From contig NZ_CP087190.1 in NCBI RefSeq assembly GCF_024749165.1, positions 1 to 64,000 of the forward strand: 64,000 bases of DNA, written 5' to 3'. Both the position numbers and the translations under genes were made by a program. This DNA is from Pseudomonas sp. B21-023 (GTDB taxonomy: Bacteria > Pseudomonadota > Gammaproteobacteria > Pseudomonadales > Pseudomonadaceae). The notes under the pieces were generated by a model that was not told where the DNA came from, made no database searches, and worked only from the letters and a program-made list of their open reading frames with translations. The number at the start of each line of letters is the position of its first letter. The first letter of the stretch is position 1. This document shows positions 32,807 to 42,411 of this stretch, piece after piece.

Positions 32807-32940
32807 GGGGCCGCTTTGCGGCCCTTTCGCTGGCAAGCCAGCTCCCACAGGTACCGCCTAGTCTTGAGTAAAGCGCGGTCTATGTGGGAGCTGGCTTGTC
32901 GTGGCGACGAACCGCAGCGAAAGGACTGCAAAGCAGCCCC
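32807..32940. repeat. Paired REP hairpin region
   Basis: TCGCTGGCAAGCCAGCTCCC (from 32827) and TGTGGGAGCTGGCTTGTC (from 32883) form an inverted pair, framed by GGCCGCTTTGCGGCC and GGACTGCAAAGCAGCCC-type hairpins. It lies between the convergent aroE and SulP genes. Confidence 0.87.
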
Positions 32941-32953
32941 AGGATTTCAAAGC

Positions 32954-34519
32954 TCATTCCTCAAATCGAATGGGACACAGTTCAACCCCCTCCAGCTTCT
33001 GCAACTCCTCCATCACCTGCGGCCTTGCCCGCTGCAACGTCAGGCTTCCGCCACTGCGCATCAACCGCCGCGCCTCGCGGTGCAACATATCCACACCCGA
33101 ATAATCGATGAAGTTCACCTGCCGAGCATCGATCACCACGTGTGGCCCTTGGCAGCGCTGAAGGCGCACCTGCAGGTAATGCGCCGCGCCGAAGAAGATC
33201 GACCCCCCCACCCGCAACACATCCGCCTCTCCTTCCCGGCTCTGCTGCACCCGTGGCCGCGACGTGCGCTTGAGGTAGAAGAACAGCGACGCCAGCACCC
33301 CGGCATAGATCGCCGTCTGCAACTCCAGCAGCAGCGTCGCGGCGGCGGTCAACAGCATGACCAGGAACTCCGAGCGGCTGACCCGAAACAGCGCGCGAAT
33401 GCCGCGATGGTCCACCAGCCCCCAGCAGATCAGCAGGATGCTCCCCGCCATCGCCGGGATCGGCAGGTGGGCGATCAGTCCGGCACCGGTCACCGCGAAC
33501 AGCGCCACCCACAGCGCCGAGAACACCCCGGCCAGTGGCGACCGCGCACCTGCGTCGTAACTGAGGCCCGAGCGAGTGAAGGAACCTGCGGACAGGTAGC
33601 CGGAGAAAAATGCGCCGCCGATGTTCGACAATCCTTGTGCGCGGATTTCCTGGTCAGGGTCGATCAGTTGCTCCGAACGTGCCGACAACGAGCGGGCAAT
33701 CGACAGGCTGGTGACCAGCCCCAGCATGCCTACCGCCACGGCGCTTGGCAGCAGGCGCAGCATCAGCTCCACATCCAGCAGAGGCAGCGGGCTGAAGGGC
33801 GGGAGCTGCCCGATGAACGCAGCCACCCTGGGCACATGGCCGAAAACGCCGGGTAATAGCCAGGCCACCAGGCTGACCAGCAGCAGGCTTATCAACAGGC
33901 TTGGCCAGCGCGGGCGCCAAAGTTTCAACGCGATACCGAACACCAGTGTGGCCAGGCCCAGGGCCAGAGACGGCAGGTCCACTTCGCCGACATGGCCGGC
34001 CAGATCCTGCACGGTCTTCAACGCCGTGGCCTGGCTCGGCAGGTCCATCCCCAGCAGGTTCGGTAACTGCCCAAGGGCGATGACGATGGCGGCGCCGAGG
34101 GTAAAGCCCAGCACCACCGAGTGGGAAACGAAATTGACCAGCGCACCGAAGCGCAACAGCCCCAGCAGCAACTGGAAGATGCCGCCGAGGAAGGTCAGCA
34201 GCAGTACCAAGGTTACATAGTCGGCGCTGCCGGCCACGGCCAGGGGGCTGATGCTGGCGTAGAGGACGATGGAGATGGCGGCCGTGGGCCCGCAGATCAG
34301 GTGCCAGGACGAGCCCCACAGGCAGGCGATCAGCACTGGGACGATGGCGGCGTACAGGCCGTACTCGGCGGGCAGGCCGGCGATCAGGGCGTAGGCGATG
34401 GACTGCGGCAGGGCGAGGATGGCGCCGCTCAGGCCCACCAGCAGGTCCTGGCGCAGGCTGCGGCCCGATTGACGGGGCAGCCAGGTGAGGAAGGGCAGCA
34501 GGTGGGTCAGGCGGGGCAT
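32954..34519 (-). CDS. SulP-family anion transporter with STAS domain
   Basis: This 521-residue inner-membrane transporter has a SulP core of about 12 membrane segments (GLSGAILALPQSIAYALIAGLPAEYGLYAA near the N-terminus is the family signature region) and a C-terminal cytoplasmic STAS domain (about 415-521) with VVIDARQVNFIDYSGVDML. SulP proteins carry sulfate, bicarbonate or other anions. The choline-O-sulfate genes follow on the same strand, so it may handle the sulfate released by BetC, but this is inference. ATG 34519 (MPRLTHLLPFL) was chosen over a longer frame that crosses a REP element. Confidence 0.88.
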   Translation of the reverse strand: MPRLTHLLPFLTWLPRQSGRSLRQDLLVGLSGAILALPQSIAYALIAGLPAEYGLYAAIVPVLIACLWGSSWHLICGPTAAISIVLYASISPLAVAGSADYVTLVLLLTFLGGIFQLLLGLLRFGALVNFVSHSVVLGFTLGAAIVIALGQLPNLLGMDLPSQATALKTVQDLAGHVGEVDLPSLALGLATLVFGIALKLWRPRWPSLLISLLLVSLVAWLLPGVFGHVPRVAAFIGQLPPFSPLPLLDVELMLRLLPSAVAVGMLGLVTSLSIARSLSARSEQLIDPDQEIRAQGLSNIGGAFFSGYLSAGSFTRSGLSYDAGARSPLAGVFSALWVALFAVTGAGLIAHLPIPAMAGSILLICWGLVDHRGIRALFRVSRSEFLVMLLTAAATLLLELQTAIYAGVLASLFFYLKRTSRPRVQQSREGEADVLRVGGSIFFGAAHYLQVRLQRCQGPHVVIDARQVNFIDYSGVDMLHREARRLMRSGGSLTLQRARPQVMEELQKLEGVELCPIRFEE

Positions 34520-34561
34520 GGGGCAAACTCGCTTAGGATCCGATCTTGTGTTGGCCTTGCT

Positions 34562-34648
34562 GGCCTCATCGCCGGCAAGCCGGCTCCCACAGTGATACCA
34601 CAAGCCTCAAGACTGTCGCTGGGAGCTGGCTTGCCAGCGATGAGGCCG
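34562..34648. repeat. Paired REP hairpin region
   Basis: CCTCATCGCCGGCAAGCCGG and CTGGCTTGCCAGCGATGAGG form an inverted pair about 40 bp apart between the SulP and choX-like genes. It is one of the few REP pairs here between genes on the same strand. Confidence 0.87.
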
Positions 34649-34665
34649 GAACTGGCTGCAAGGCT

Positions 34666-35589
34666 CTAGAGTCTGCCTGTTACGGCCTCTTGGGCGCTGC
34701 CCCCGGCTTTTGTGGTCACTCCAGCCAACCACCCTTCCAGCACCTGCGGATGGGCCTTCACCCAACTCCTGGCCGCCTCATCGAAGCTCACCTTCTTGTC
34801 CACAACCTCGGCCATGATGCTGTTCTCCATCTCCAGCGAGAACTTCAAGTTCCCCAGCAGCTTCGCCGCATTCGGGCAGGCTTGTGGATAACCTTTGCGG
34901 GTCAGGGTGTAGACATCGCCCTTGCTGCCGAACCATTTCTCCCCGCCCGTGAGGTAATGCATCTTAAGCTTCACGTTCATCGGATGCGGAGTCCAGCCAA
35001 GGAAGGTGATGAACTGCTGCTTCTTCACTGCCCGGTCCACTTGAGCGAGCATCGCCTGCTCGCTGGACTCGACCAGTTTCCACTGGCCCAGGTCGAACTC
35101 ATTCTTGTCGATGATCTCTTTCAGCGACAGGTTGGCCGGCGCGCCGGAACCGATGCCGTAGAGCTTCTTGTCGAACTGCGCAGCGTGCTTTTGCAGGTCG
35201 GCGAAGTCCTTCACGCCCGCGTTCCATACGTAATCGGGCACCGCCAGGGTGAACTCGGTGCCTTCCAGGTTCTTCGCCAGCTGCTGCACATCGCCATTGG
35301 CGATGAACTTGTCATGAAAGCCCTGCTGCGCCGGCATCCAGTTGCCGAGGAAGGCATCCACCCGGCCATCCTTCAGGCCGCCGTAGATGATCGGCACGGC
35401 CAGGCTGTCGATCTTCACCTGGTAGCCCAGGCTTTCCAGGAGTAGGCGGGCGATGGCGTTGGTGCTGGCGATATCGCTCCAGCCGGGGTCGGCCATCTTC
35501 ACGGTGCTGCATTGCGCGTCGCTGTCGGCGGCATGTGCCGTGCCCAGGCTCAGGGCCAGGGTGAGCACGGCGGTGGAGAACTTCTGCAT
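34666..35589 (-). CDS. choX: Choline-binding periplasmic protein (ChoX-like)
   Basis: This is a probable ABC-transporter substrate-binding protein for choline or a related quaternary amine. The 307-residue chain has a Sec signal peptide (MQKFSTAVLTLALSLGTAHA, cleavage after about residue 20) and the OpuAC/ProX-type fold, with MADPGWSDIASTNA near 32-45, GNWMPAQQGFHD near 82-93, and aromatic and acidic residues expected for a quaternary-amine cage. It begins 14 bp after betC, so one transcript probably covers both. No permease or ATPase gene is adjacent, so it must work with a transporter encoded elsewhere. Confidence 0.88.
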   Translation of the reverse strand: MQKFSTAVLTLALSLGTAHAADSDAQCSTVKMADPGWSDIASTNAIARLLLESLGYQVKIDSLAVPIIYGGLKDGRVDAFLGNWMPAQQGFHDKFIANGDVQQLAKNLEGTEFTLAVPDYVWNAGVKDFADLQKHAAQFDKKLYGIGSGAPANLSLKEIIDKNEFDLGQWKLVESSEQAMLAQVDRAVKKQQFITFLGWTPHPMNVKLKMHYLTGGEKWFGSKGDVYTLTRKGYPQACPNAAKLLGNLKFSLEMENSIMAEVVDKKVSFDEAARSWVKAHPQVLEGWLAGVTTKAGGSAQEAVTGRL

Positions 35590-35603
35590 GGCGGCCTCTC
35601 TTC

Positions 35604-37121
35604 TCAATCCAGGGGTGCGGGCTGTGGATAACGTGCCTTGCGCTCGAGGTCGTCGAGATCGATATGGTTGCGCATGTACTGTTGGCTGGCGTCCACCAAC
35701 GGTTGGTGGTCCCAGCTTTCCAGCTTGCCGATGGCCAGCGCCTCGGCCACCAGGCGGCGGCGCCGTTGGCTGGCCAGCACCTGCTGGCGCAGGGCCGGGA
35801 TATCCCAGCGCTGCCTGGCTTCATCGGCAAATGCCTGCAGCAGCGCCTGGTGGTCCGGGCTGCCGGTGAGGTTCTCCCGCTCGTGCGGGTCGCGGCTCAG
35901 GTCGTAGAGTAGCCATGGGTCGTCTTCGCTGTACACGAACTTGTAGGGGCCGCGGCGGATCATCATCAGCGGGCCGACCGTGCCTTCGGCCATGTACTCG
36001 CCGATTACCTCGTCGTGCCCGCCCTGCCCTTGCAGGTGGCCGAGCAGCGAGCGGCCATCCAGGTGCAGGTGGTTATCCACAGCGCCGCCCGCCAGTTCGA
36101 CCAGGGTTGGCAGCAGATCGCAGGTGGACACGCTGGCGCCGATTCGCGCCGGTGCGAAGTGCTTGGGCGCATGGATCAACAGCGGCACCCGCGCCGCCAT
36201 CTCGAACCAGTGCATCTTGTACCAGAGCCCGCGCTCGCCAAGCATGTCGCCGTGATCGCCCGAGAACACGATCAGGGTGTCGTCGGCCAAGCCGCACTCC
36301 TCGAGGGTCTGCAGCAGCTTGCCGATGTTGTCGTCGATGTAGCTGCAGGCGCCGAAGTAGGCGCGGCGGGCGTCGCGGATCTTGTCCACGGGCAGTGGCT
36401 TGTTCCACAGGTCGTAGACCTTGAGCAGGCGTTGCGAGTGTGGGTCCTGCTGATCCTGTGCGATTTCGTCGCGCGGCAGCGGGATATCCACAGCCTCGTA
36501 CATATCCCAGTAGTGTCTGGGGATAGTGTAGGGGTCGTGCGGATGGGTCATGGAAACGGTCAGGCAGAACGGCCGGCCATCATCCTCGCGTACATGGTCG
36601 TAAAGGTACTGACGCGCCTTGAACACCACTTCCTCGTCGAAATCCAGCTGGTTGGTACGCACGCACGGCCCGGCTTGCAACACCGAGGACATGTTGTGGT
36701 ACCAGCTCGGGCGGCCGTCAGGGGCGTCCCAGTTCACCGCCCAACCATAGTCGGCCGGGTAGATATCGCTGGTCAGGCGTTCTTCATAACCATGCAACTG
36801 GTCCGGCCCGCAGAAGTGCATCTTGCCTGACAGCGCGGTGCGGTAGCCAAGGCGGCGCAGGTAGTGAGCATAGGTCGGGATGTCGGCAGGAAAGTCGGCG
36901 GCGTTGTCGTACGCGCCGATGCGGCTGGGCAACTGGCCGCTGACCAAGGTGAAGCGCGACGGCGCGCAAAGCGGGCTGTTGCAGTAGGCACTGTCGAACA
37001 CCACGGCCTGCTCGGCGAGGCGGGCCAGGTGGGGCATCTTGATCGGCGATGGGTTGTAGATGGGCAGCAAAGGCGCGGCCATCTGATCGGCCATGATGAA
37101 CAGGATGTTGGGTCGCTTCAT
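35604..37121 (-). CDS. betC: Choline-sulfatase
   Basis: BetC hydrolyses choline-O-sulfate to choline and sulfate, feeding glycine-betaine synthesis and sulfur supply. The 505-residue alkaline-phosphatase-fold sulfatase has RPNILFIMADQM near 3-14 (metal ligands), the formylglycine-generating motif CAPSR with Cys52 as the modified residue, GKMHFCGPDQLHGYE near 99-113 and FSGDHGDMLGERGLW near 285-299. ATG 37121 (MKRPNILFIM) was chosen; the longer frame runs through the divergent LysR gene. A DnaA box lies within at 36073-36081 and another at its 3' end (35623-35631). Confidence 0.93.
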   Translation of the reverse strand: MKRPNILFIMADQMAAPLLPIYNPSPIKMPHLARLAEQAVVFDSAYCNSPLCAPSRFTLVSGQLPSRIGAYDNAADFPADIPTYAHYLRRLGYRTALSGKMHFCGPDQLHGYEERLTSDIYPADYGWAVNWDAPDGRPSWYHNMSSVLQAGPCVRTNQLDFDEEVVFKARQYLYDHVREDDGRPFCLTVSMTHPHDPYTIPRHYWDMYEAVDIPLPRDEIAQDQQDPHSQRLLKVYDLWNKPLPVDKIRDARRAYFGACSYIDDNIGKLLQTLEECGLADDTLIVFSGDHGDMLGERGLWYKMHWFEMAARVPLLIHAPKHFAPARIGASVSTCDLLPTLVELAGGAVDNHLHLDGRSLLGHLQGQGGHDEVIGEYMAEGTVGPLMMIRRGPYKFVYSEDDPWLLYDLSRDPHERENLTGSPDHQALLQAFADEARQRWDIPALRQQVLASQRRRRLVAEALAIGKLESWDHQPLVDASQQYMRNHIDLDDLERKARYPQPAPLD

Positions 37122-37230
37122 GGGTGCCTTCCATCGTCGAGGGTTATGGGTACCACTTGCAATCCAGCATGCGGCTGCGGATAACAGGGGTAAAGCCCAT
37201 GCCGGGCAATGACTGGGATTAGCCAAGCTT
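37122..37230. promoter_or_regulatory. betC / LysR divergent promoter region
   Basis: This 109-bp gap between divergent genes is where a LysR operator would be expected. No clear T-N11-A palindrome could be assigned with confidence. Confidence 0.4.
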
Positions 37231-38127
37231 ATGTTCGAGCACCTTGCCGACCTGCCCCTCGACACCTTGCGAGTGTTCGAGGCCGCCGCCCGCCTGCGCA
37301 GCTTTACCGCTGCCGCCGTGGAGCTGGGCACCACCCAGCCGGCGGTGAGCCAGCAGATGAAGCGCCTGGAGGCGCAGCTGGGCACGCGGTTGTTCGACCG
37401 GATCTACCGGGGCATCGAGCTGACCGAGGCGGGGTTGCTGTTGTTCGAGCAGGTGCACCAGGGCTTGCAGGTGATGGACGATGGCGTTGCCCAAGCCAGT
37501 GGGCGCGGTCAGCGCGAGGTGCTGCAGGTGGCGACCGACTTCGCCTTTGCGGCGTTCTGGCTGATGCCACGCTTGCAGCGTTTCCACGAGGCTTATCCAC
37601 AGGTGGACGTGAGCCTGGTGACCGGCGAGCGCAGCCAGGCGATGCTGCGCCCGGACATCGATGTGGCGGTGCTGTTTGGTAATGGACGCTTCCATCAGGG
37701 CGAGAGCCGCTGGCTGTTCGATGAGGAAGTTTTCCCGGTGTGCAGCCCTCGGCTGATTCATGGCAAACCCTTGTCAGCCGTGGCTTTGCAGCGATTGCCA
37801 TTGCTGCATCTGAAGGGTGAGCAGGCCAGTCGCTGGTTCGATTGGGCCGGGGTTTTCCGCGGTCTTGGTGTGGACAGCCCTCCTCCGTCCGGTCAGCTGC
37901 GGTTCGACAACTACACCCTGCTGATTCAGGCCGCAATTGCCGGCCAGGGCGTGGCGATCGGCTGGGCGCACCTGGTGGACGGGCTGGTCGAGCAGGGGCT
38001 GCTGTGCCGGCCGCTGGAAGGCAGCTTGCGCTCGAAGCGGGGGTATTACGTGGTACTGCCGCCACGCAAGCGGCGTGGGGCGTTGATCGAGCGGTTTGTG
38101 GATTGGCTGGAGCAGGAGCGCCTGTAA
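37231..38127 (+). CDS. LysR-family regulator of the betC locus
   Basis: This 298-residue LysR protein has an N-terminal helix-turn-helix (FTAAAVELGTTQPAVSQQMKRLE near 25-47) and a full effector domain. It is divergent from betC-choX, and in pseudomonads a LysR gene in this position is associated with the choline-sulfatase locus, so it probably activates betC in response to choline or choline-O-sulfate. ATG 37231. A perfect DnaA box lies within at 37593-37601. A small dioxygenase gene follows after 51 bp on the same strand. Confidence 0.88.
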   Translation: MFEHLADLPLDTLRVFEAAARLRSFTAAAVELGTTQPAVSQQMKRLEAQLGTRLFDRIYRGIELTEAGLLLFEQVHQGLQVMDDGVAQASGRGQREVLQVATDFAFAAFWLMPRLQRFHEAYPQVDVSLVTGERSQAMLRPDIDVAVLFGNGRFHQGESRWLFDEEVFPVCSPRLIHGKPLSAVALQRLPLLHLKGEQASRWFDWAGVFRGLGVDSPPPSGQLRFDNYTLLIQAAIAGQGVAIGWAHLVDGLVEQGLLCRPLEGSLRSKRGYYVVLPPRKRRGALIERFVDWLEQERL

Positions 38128-38178
38128 TGAGATGGCGTAGACTCCAAGATATTCGCATTACTGCAATCAGGAGCCACC

Positions 38179-38511
38179 GTGCAAAGGATCAAGGGCTATC
38201 ACGCCCACGTGTACTACGACGCATCGACCATGGAGCAGGCCCGTGAACTATGCGAGGAGGCGACGCGGCTGTTCCCCGTGACCATGGGCCGCATGCACCA
38301 GAAACCGGTCGGGCCGCACCCGGACTGGAGCTGCCAGCTGGCGTTCGGGCCGGAGGTGGTGGGGGTGGTACTGCCGTGGCTGGCGCTGTATCGCAAGGGG
38401 CTGGTGGTGTTCCTGCACCCGGAAACCGGGGATGAACTGGCGGATCACCGCGATCATGCGATCTGGATGGGGGCGATCAGGCCGCTGGACCTGTCGATTT
38501 TCGAAGGCTAG
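38179..38511 (+). CDS. DOPA 4,5-dioxygenase family protein
   Basis: This 110-residue protein matches the small DOPA 4,5-dioxygenase-like family, with IKGYHAHVYYD near 4-14, PHPDWSCQLAF near 47-57 and VVFLHPETGDELADHRDHAIWMG near 76-98, which supply the conserved histidines thought to bind metal. The substrate in bacteria is unknown. It starts with GTG at 38179 behind CAGGAGCCACC. It follows the LysR gene and is not obviously part of the choline pathway. Confidence 0.82.
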   Translation: MQRIKGYHAHVYYDASTMEQARELCEEATRLFPVTMGRMHQKPVGPHPDWSCQLAFGPEVVGVVLPWLALYRKGLVVFLHPETGDELADHRDHAIWMGAIRPLDLSIFEG

Positions 38512-38520
38512 TTGCTTGGG

Positions 38521-38583
38521 CCGGCAAGCTCCCACGAGTCGTGTGGGAGCCGGCTTGCCGGCGATCGAGGGCGAAGCCCTCGC
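38521..38583. repeat. REP hairpin with a short second arm
   Basis: CCGGCAAGCTCCCAC on the left and GTGGGAGCCGGCTTGCCGG on the right are inverted with almost no spacer, followed by GAGGGCGAAGCCCTC. The left arm has lost about four bases compared with other copies. It lies between the convergent dioxygenase and trpA genes. Confidence 0.85.
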
Positions 38584-38585
38584 GC

Positions 38586-39395
38586 TTAGTTGCGTGCCGC
38601 GCGCACACCTTCAGCCAGCGCCGAGCACAGGCTCAGCACATCATTCACAGCCTGGTCGGCACCCTTGGCCTGGGCGATCTTGTCGACCAGCGCCGAGCCT
38701 ACCACCACGCCATCGGCCAGGCGGGCGATAGCCGCAGCCTGCTCCGGTGTACGAATGCCGAAACCAACGCTGATCGGCAGGTCGGTATGCCGACGCAGGC
38801 GCGCAATGGCCTCGGTCACATGCTCGGTGGTCGCCGAGCCCGCACCGGTCACGCCGGCCACCGACACGTAGTAGACGAACCCGGAACTGCGCTCCAGCAC
38901 GCGCGGCAGGCGCGCGTCGTCGGTGGTCGGGGTGGTCAGGCGGATGAAGTCGATGCCGGCGGCCTGGGCCGGGGTAGCCAGCTCGGCGTCGTGCTCCGGC
39001 GGCAGGTCGACGATGATCAGGCCATCGACACCAGCTTCCTTGGCTTCGGCGACGAACTGCTCCACGCCGAAGCGATGGATCGGGTTGTAGTAACCCATCA
39101 GCACGATCGGGGTGGTTTGGTTCTCCACACGGAATTCACGCACCATTTTCAGGGTCTTGGCCAGGGTCTGGCCAGCTTCCAGGGCGCGCAGGGTGGCGAG
39201 CTGGATGGCCACGCCGTCGGCCATCGGGTCGGTGAACGGCATGCCCAGCTCGATCACGTCGGCACCGGCGGCCGGCAGGCCCTTGAGGATTTGCAGCGAG
39301 GCATCGTAGCCGGGGTCGCCAGCGGTAACGAAGGTGACCAGTGCCGAGCGGCCTTCGGCCTTGAGATCGGCGAAGCGTTGTTCGAGACGGCTCAT
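38586..39395 (-). CDS. trpA: Tryptophan synthase alpha chain
   Basis: TrpA cleaves indole-3-glycerol phosphate to indole, which is channelled to TrpB. The 269-residue TIM barrel has the catalytic Glu in [15 protein letters not shown] near 46-60, Asp in [13 protein letters not shown] near 123-135, and phosphate-binding GFGIRTPEQ near 212. Its start overlaps the trpB stop by 4 bp, so the subunits are translationally coupled. Confidence 0.98.
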   Translation of the reverse strand: MSRLEQRFADLKAEGRSALVTFVTAGDPGYDASLQILKGLPAAGADVIELGMPFTDPMADGVAIQLATLRALEAGQTLAKTLKMVREFRVENQTTPIVLMGYYNPIHRFGVEQFVAEAKEAGVDGLIIVDLPPEHDAELATPAQAAGIDFIRLTTPTTDDARLPRVLERSSGFVYYVSVAGVTGAGSATTEHVTEAIARLRRHTDLPISVGFGIRTPEQAAAIARLADGVVVGSALVDKIAQAKGADQAVNDVLSLCSALAEGVRAARN

Positions 39396-40609
39396 GCCTG
39401 TTTCTCCTGGGCGGCCATGTGGTTCATCACGGTTTGCATGTCCTTGTCGCCGCGACCGGACAGGCAGATCACCATCAGGTGGTCCTTGGGCAGCGTCGGC
39501 GCGCGCTTGATCGCCTCGGCCAGGGCGTGGGAGCTTTCCAGCGCCGGGATGATGCCTTCCAGGCGGCAGGTGGCGTGGAAGGCGTCCAGGGCTTCCTCGT
39601 CGGTGATGCTGACGTACTCCACGCGCTTCACTTCGTGCAGGTAAGCATGCTCCGGTCCGATGCCGGGGTAGTCCAAGCCTGCAGAGATCGAGTGGGCGTC
39701 GGTGATCTGACCGTCGTCGTCCTGCAGCAGGTAAGTGCGGTTGCCATGCAGCACACCCGGAACGCCGCCGTTGAGGCTGGCCGCGTGCTTGTCGGTGTGC
39801 ACGCCGTGGCCGCCGGCTTCGACGCCGATGATCTTGACGCTCGGCTCTTCGAGGAACTCGTGGAACAGGCCCATGGCGTTGGAGCCGCCGCCGACGCAGG
39901 CGATCAGGCTGTCGGGCAGGCGTCCTTCCTTCTCTTGCAACTGCGCGCGGGTCTCTTTGCCGATGATCGACTGGAAGTCGCGGACCATCGCCGGGTACGG
40001 GTGGGGACCCGCCACGGTGCCGATCAGGTAGAAGGTGTCTTCCACGTTGGTGACCCAGTCGCGCAGCGCCTCGTTCATCGCGTCCTTGAGCGTGCCGGTG
40101 CCGGCGGTGACCGGGACGATCTCGGCGCCCAGCAGCTTCATGCGGAACACGTTGGCCTGCTGGCGCTCGATGTCGGTGGCGCCCATGTAGATCACGCAGG
40201 GCAGGCCGAAGCGCGCGGCGACGGTGGCGGTGGCCACGCCGTGCATGCCGGCGCCGGTTTCGGCGATCAGGCGTTTCTTGCCCATGCGCTTGGCCAGCAG
40301 CACCTGGCCGATGCAGTTGTTCACCTTGTGCGCGCCGGTGTGGTTGAGTTCTTCACGCTTGAAGAAGATCTTGGCGCCGCCGCAGTGCTCGGTCAGGCGC
40401 TCGGCGAAGTACAGCGGGTTGGGCCGGCCGATGTAGTCGCGTTGGAAGTAGGCCAGCTCTTCAAGGAACTTGGGATCGGCCTTGGCGGCTTCGTATTCGC
40501 GGGCAAGGTCGAGCACCAGCGGCATCAGGGTTTCGGCCACGTAGCGGCCGCCGAACGAGCCGAACAGGCCGTTGGCGTCGGGGCCGGGGCGGTATTGGGT
40601 CTGGGTCAT
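39392..40609 (-). CDS. trpB: Tryptophan synthase beta chain
   Basis: TrpB is the PLP enzyme that condenses indole with serine to tryptophan. The 405-residue protein has the PLP lysine in [16 protein letters not shown] near 87-102, the phosphate-binding glycine cluster [10 protein letters not shown] near 236-245, and the family N-terminus [18 protein letters not shown]. It is divergent from its probable activator trpI, the arrangement known in P. putida and P. aeruginosa. Confidence 0.98.
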   Translation of the reverse strand: MTQTQYRPGPDANGLFGSFGGRYVAETLMPLVLDLAREYEAAKADPKFLEELAYFQRDYIGRPNPLYFAERLTEHCGGAKIFFKREELNHTGAHKVNNCIGQVLLAKRMGKKRLIAETGAGMHGVATATVAARFGLPCVIYMGATDIERQQANVFRMKLLGAEIVPVTAGTGTLKDAMNEALRDWVTNVEDTFYLIGTVAGPHPYPAMVRDFQSIIGKETRAQLQEKEGRLPDSLIACVGGGSNAMGLFHEFLEEPSVKIIGVEAGGHGVHTDKHAASLNGGVPGVLHGNRTYLLQDDDGQITDAHSISAGLDYPGIGPEHAYLHEVKRVEYVSITDEEALDAFHATCRLEGIIPALESSHALAEAIKRAPTLPKDHLMVICLSGRGDKDMQTVMNHMAAQEKQA

Positions 40610-40720
40610 GGGGCGCTCCGTAGGCGAAGTAGAGATTCGATGGGCTTTACTCTAACCACGACGTGGCCGGCTGAAAACCGATAAGATTGCGCAAACCTGT
40701 CAGGAAAACTCACAAGTAAG
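40610..40720. promoter_or_regulatory. trpI-trpB divergent control region
   Basis: In pseudomonads TrpI binds this intergenic region and activates trpBA when indoleglycerol phosphate accumulates. On the minus strand TGTGAGTTTTCCTGACAGG (about 40694-40712), close to the trpI start, resembles the known TrpI site I, with further AT-rich sequence towards trpB. The site is assigned from knowledge of the family and position only. Confidence 0.5.
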
Positions 40721-41617
40721 ATGGCTCAGGACCTTCCTCCCCTCAATGCGTTGCGGGCCTTCGAGGCGACAGCCCGGCTGAACAGTGTCAGCCAGGCAGC
40801 AGAAGCGCTTCATGTAACCCATGGCGCGGTCAGCCGGCAGATCAAGGTGCTTGAGGAGCATCTGGGGGTAGCCTTGTTCGTCAAGGACGGGCGTGGCGTC
40901 AAACTCACAGATGCCGGTGTGCGTCTGCGCGATGCCAGCTGCGAGGCCTTCGACCGGCTGCGCGGGGTCTGCGCCGAGCTTTCCCGCGCTGCCGACGAAG
41001 CGCCGTTCGTGCTCGGTTGTTCCGGCAGCTTGCTGGCGCGTTGGTTCATCCCCCGCCTGGGGCGCCTGAAAGCCGACCTGCCGGAGCTGCGCCTGCACCT
41101 GTCAGCGGGCGAAGGTGACCTTGATCCGCGACGCCCGGGGCTGGACGCACTGCTGGTTTACGCAGAGCCACCGTGGCCGGCGGACATGCAGGTGCATGTG
41201 CTCGCCGAAGAGCGCATCGGCCCGGTGATGAGCCCGCGCTTTGACGCTTTCGACCGTTTGAAAGCCTTGCCAGCCGTGGCTTTGCAGCATGTTGCCGTAC
41301 TCCATACGACCTCGCGGCCGCAGGCTTGGCCTACCTGGGCGCGAGAGCATGGGCTGGCGCCCGAGGCGCTGAGCTACGGGCAAGCCTTCGAGCATCTCTA
41401 CTACTTGCTGGAAGCAGCGGTAGCCGGGCTGGGTGTGGCCATCGCCCCGCAACCGCTGGTGGCGGACGACTTGAAGGCTGGGCGGTTGGCCGCGCCATGG
41501 GGTTTTTCCCCCACCAATGCGGCATTGGCCTTGTGGGTACCCCGGCGCGCCGCGGACGGCCGCGCCGAGCAACTGGCGCAATGGCTGCGCCAGGAGCTGC
41601 AGCGACAGACGGGTTAG
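40721..41617 (+). CDS. trpI: TrpI, LysR-family activator of trpBA
   Basis: TrpI activates trpBA in response to indoleglycerol phosphate. The 298-residue LysR protein has a helix-turn-helix at about 18-40 ([23 protein letters not shown]) and the usual effector domain. Position and divergence from trpB match known pseudomonad TrpI. ATG 40721. Its stop overlaps the stop of the convergent DUF883 gene by 4 bp. Confidence 0.93.
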   Translation: MAQDLPPLNALRAFEATARLNSVSQAAEALHVTHGAVSRQIKVLEEHLGVALFVKDGRGVKLTDAGVRLRDASCEAFDRLRGVCAELSRAADEAPFVLGCSGSLLARWFIPRLGRLKADLPELRLHLSAGEGDLDPRRPGLDALLVYAEPPWPADMQVHVLAEERIGPVMSPRFDAFDRLKALPAVALQHVAVLHTTSRPQAWPTWAREHGLAPEALSYGQAFEHLYYLLEAAVAGLGVAIAPQPLVADDLKAGRLAAPWGFSPTNAALALWVPRRAADGRAEQLAQWLRQELQRQTG

Positions 41618-41937
41618 TTGCGGCGGCACATCAGGTAGGCGGCCAGCAGGCCCAGGGCGCCCACCGCGACACCTGCGGTGGTCCAGGGGTGTTCCTGGGC
41701 GTAGTCGCGGGTGGCTACACCGGTTTCGCGGGTGCGGGTCTTCACTTCCTCATAGGCATCGCTGAGCAGGCTGCGTGAGTGCTTGAGGGCGCTTTCGGCG
41801 TTGCCGCGCAGCGTCTTCATGGTCTTCTGCGTTTCTTCCGACGCATCGTGCTTGAGGCCTTCCAGAGTCTTGAGGAGGCTTTCGATCTCGGCTTCCATGC
41901 TTTCCAGTGAGGTTTTGCGCAACGCATTGCGTGCCAT
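41614..41937 (-). CDS. DUF883 family protein (YqjD/ElaB-like), membrane-anchored
   Basis: This 107-residue protein has a long charged helical part (about 10-80) and one C-terminal membrane helix ([18 protein letters not shown] near 86-103) ending in RRN, the layout of the YqjD/ElaB/YgaM family. In E. coli these are stationary-phase inner-membrane proteins that bind ribosomes. ATG 41937 follows AAGGAGAGT. Function here is inferred from family only. Confidence 0.88.
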   Translation of the reverse strand: MARNALRKTSLESMEAEIESLLKTLEGLKHDASEETQKTMKTLRGNAESALKHSRSLLSDAYEEVKTRTRETGVATRDYAQEHPWTTAGVAVGALGLLAAYLMCRRN

Positions 41938-42087
41938 GTCGACTCTCCTTGCTGAGTGGGGATGTACAGGTTGCGACTGCGCAGCTGGGTGAAAGTGCGA
42001 TCGAACTTTCCCCTGCGGCGATCGCTCGCAGGTAAACCGGGCCTGTGCTGCTAGGCTCAAGCCACTACCCACTCAAGGAGAGCGCTC

Positions 42088-42303
42088 ATGTCGGATCACC
42101 ACACCTACAAGAAGATCGAGCTGGTCGGGTCCTCGCCCACCAGCATCGAAGAAGCGATCAACAATGCCCTGGCCGAGGCCGGCAAGAGCATCAAGCACCT
42201 GGAATGGTTCGAAGTGATCGATACCCGCGGACATATCCGTGACAACCAGGCCGCGCATTTCCAGGTGACGCTGAAGGTTGGGTTCCGCATCGCCAACAGC
42301 TGA
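42088..42303 (+). CDS. Dodecin, flavin-binding protein
   Basis: Dodecins are about 70-residue proteins that assemble as dodecamers and store or buffer flavin. This 71-residue protein has the family pattern: [26 protein letters not shown] N-terminal strand and helix, the flavin-stacking Trp in HLEWFEV near 35-41, and the [24 protein letters not shown] beta hairpin. ATG 42088 follows AAGGAGAGCGCTC. Confidence 0.93.
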   Translation: MSDHHTYKKIELVGSSPTSIEEAINNALAEAGKSIKHLEWFEVIDTRGHIRDNQAAHFQVTLKVGFRIANS

Positions 42304-42358
42304 AACCAAGCTGGGCTAGGCTTGCCCGGCGTGTTGAGGTATCAAGGTTAAGGTTGCA

Positions 42359-42383
42359 GGGCGCGTGCTTCGCGCCCTTTTGG
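42359..42383 (+). terminator. Intrinsic terminator after the dodecin gene
   Basis: GGGCGCG-TGCTT-CGCGCCC forms a 7-bp GC stem followed by TTTT. It lies 56 bp after the dodecin stop and 29 bp before the next start. Confidence 0.78.
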
Positions 42384-42411
42384 TCTTTGATCTGTACAAG
42401 GAAAGCGATCG

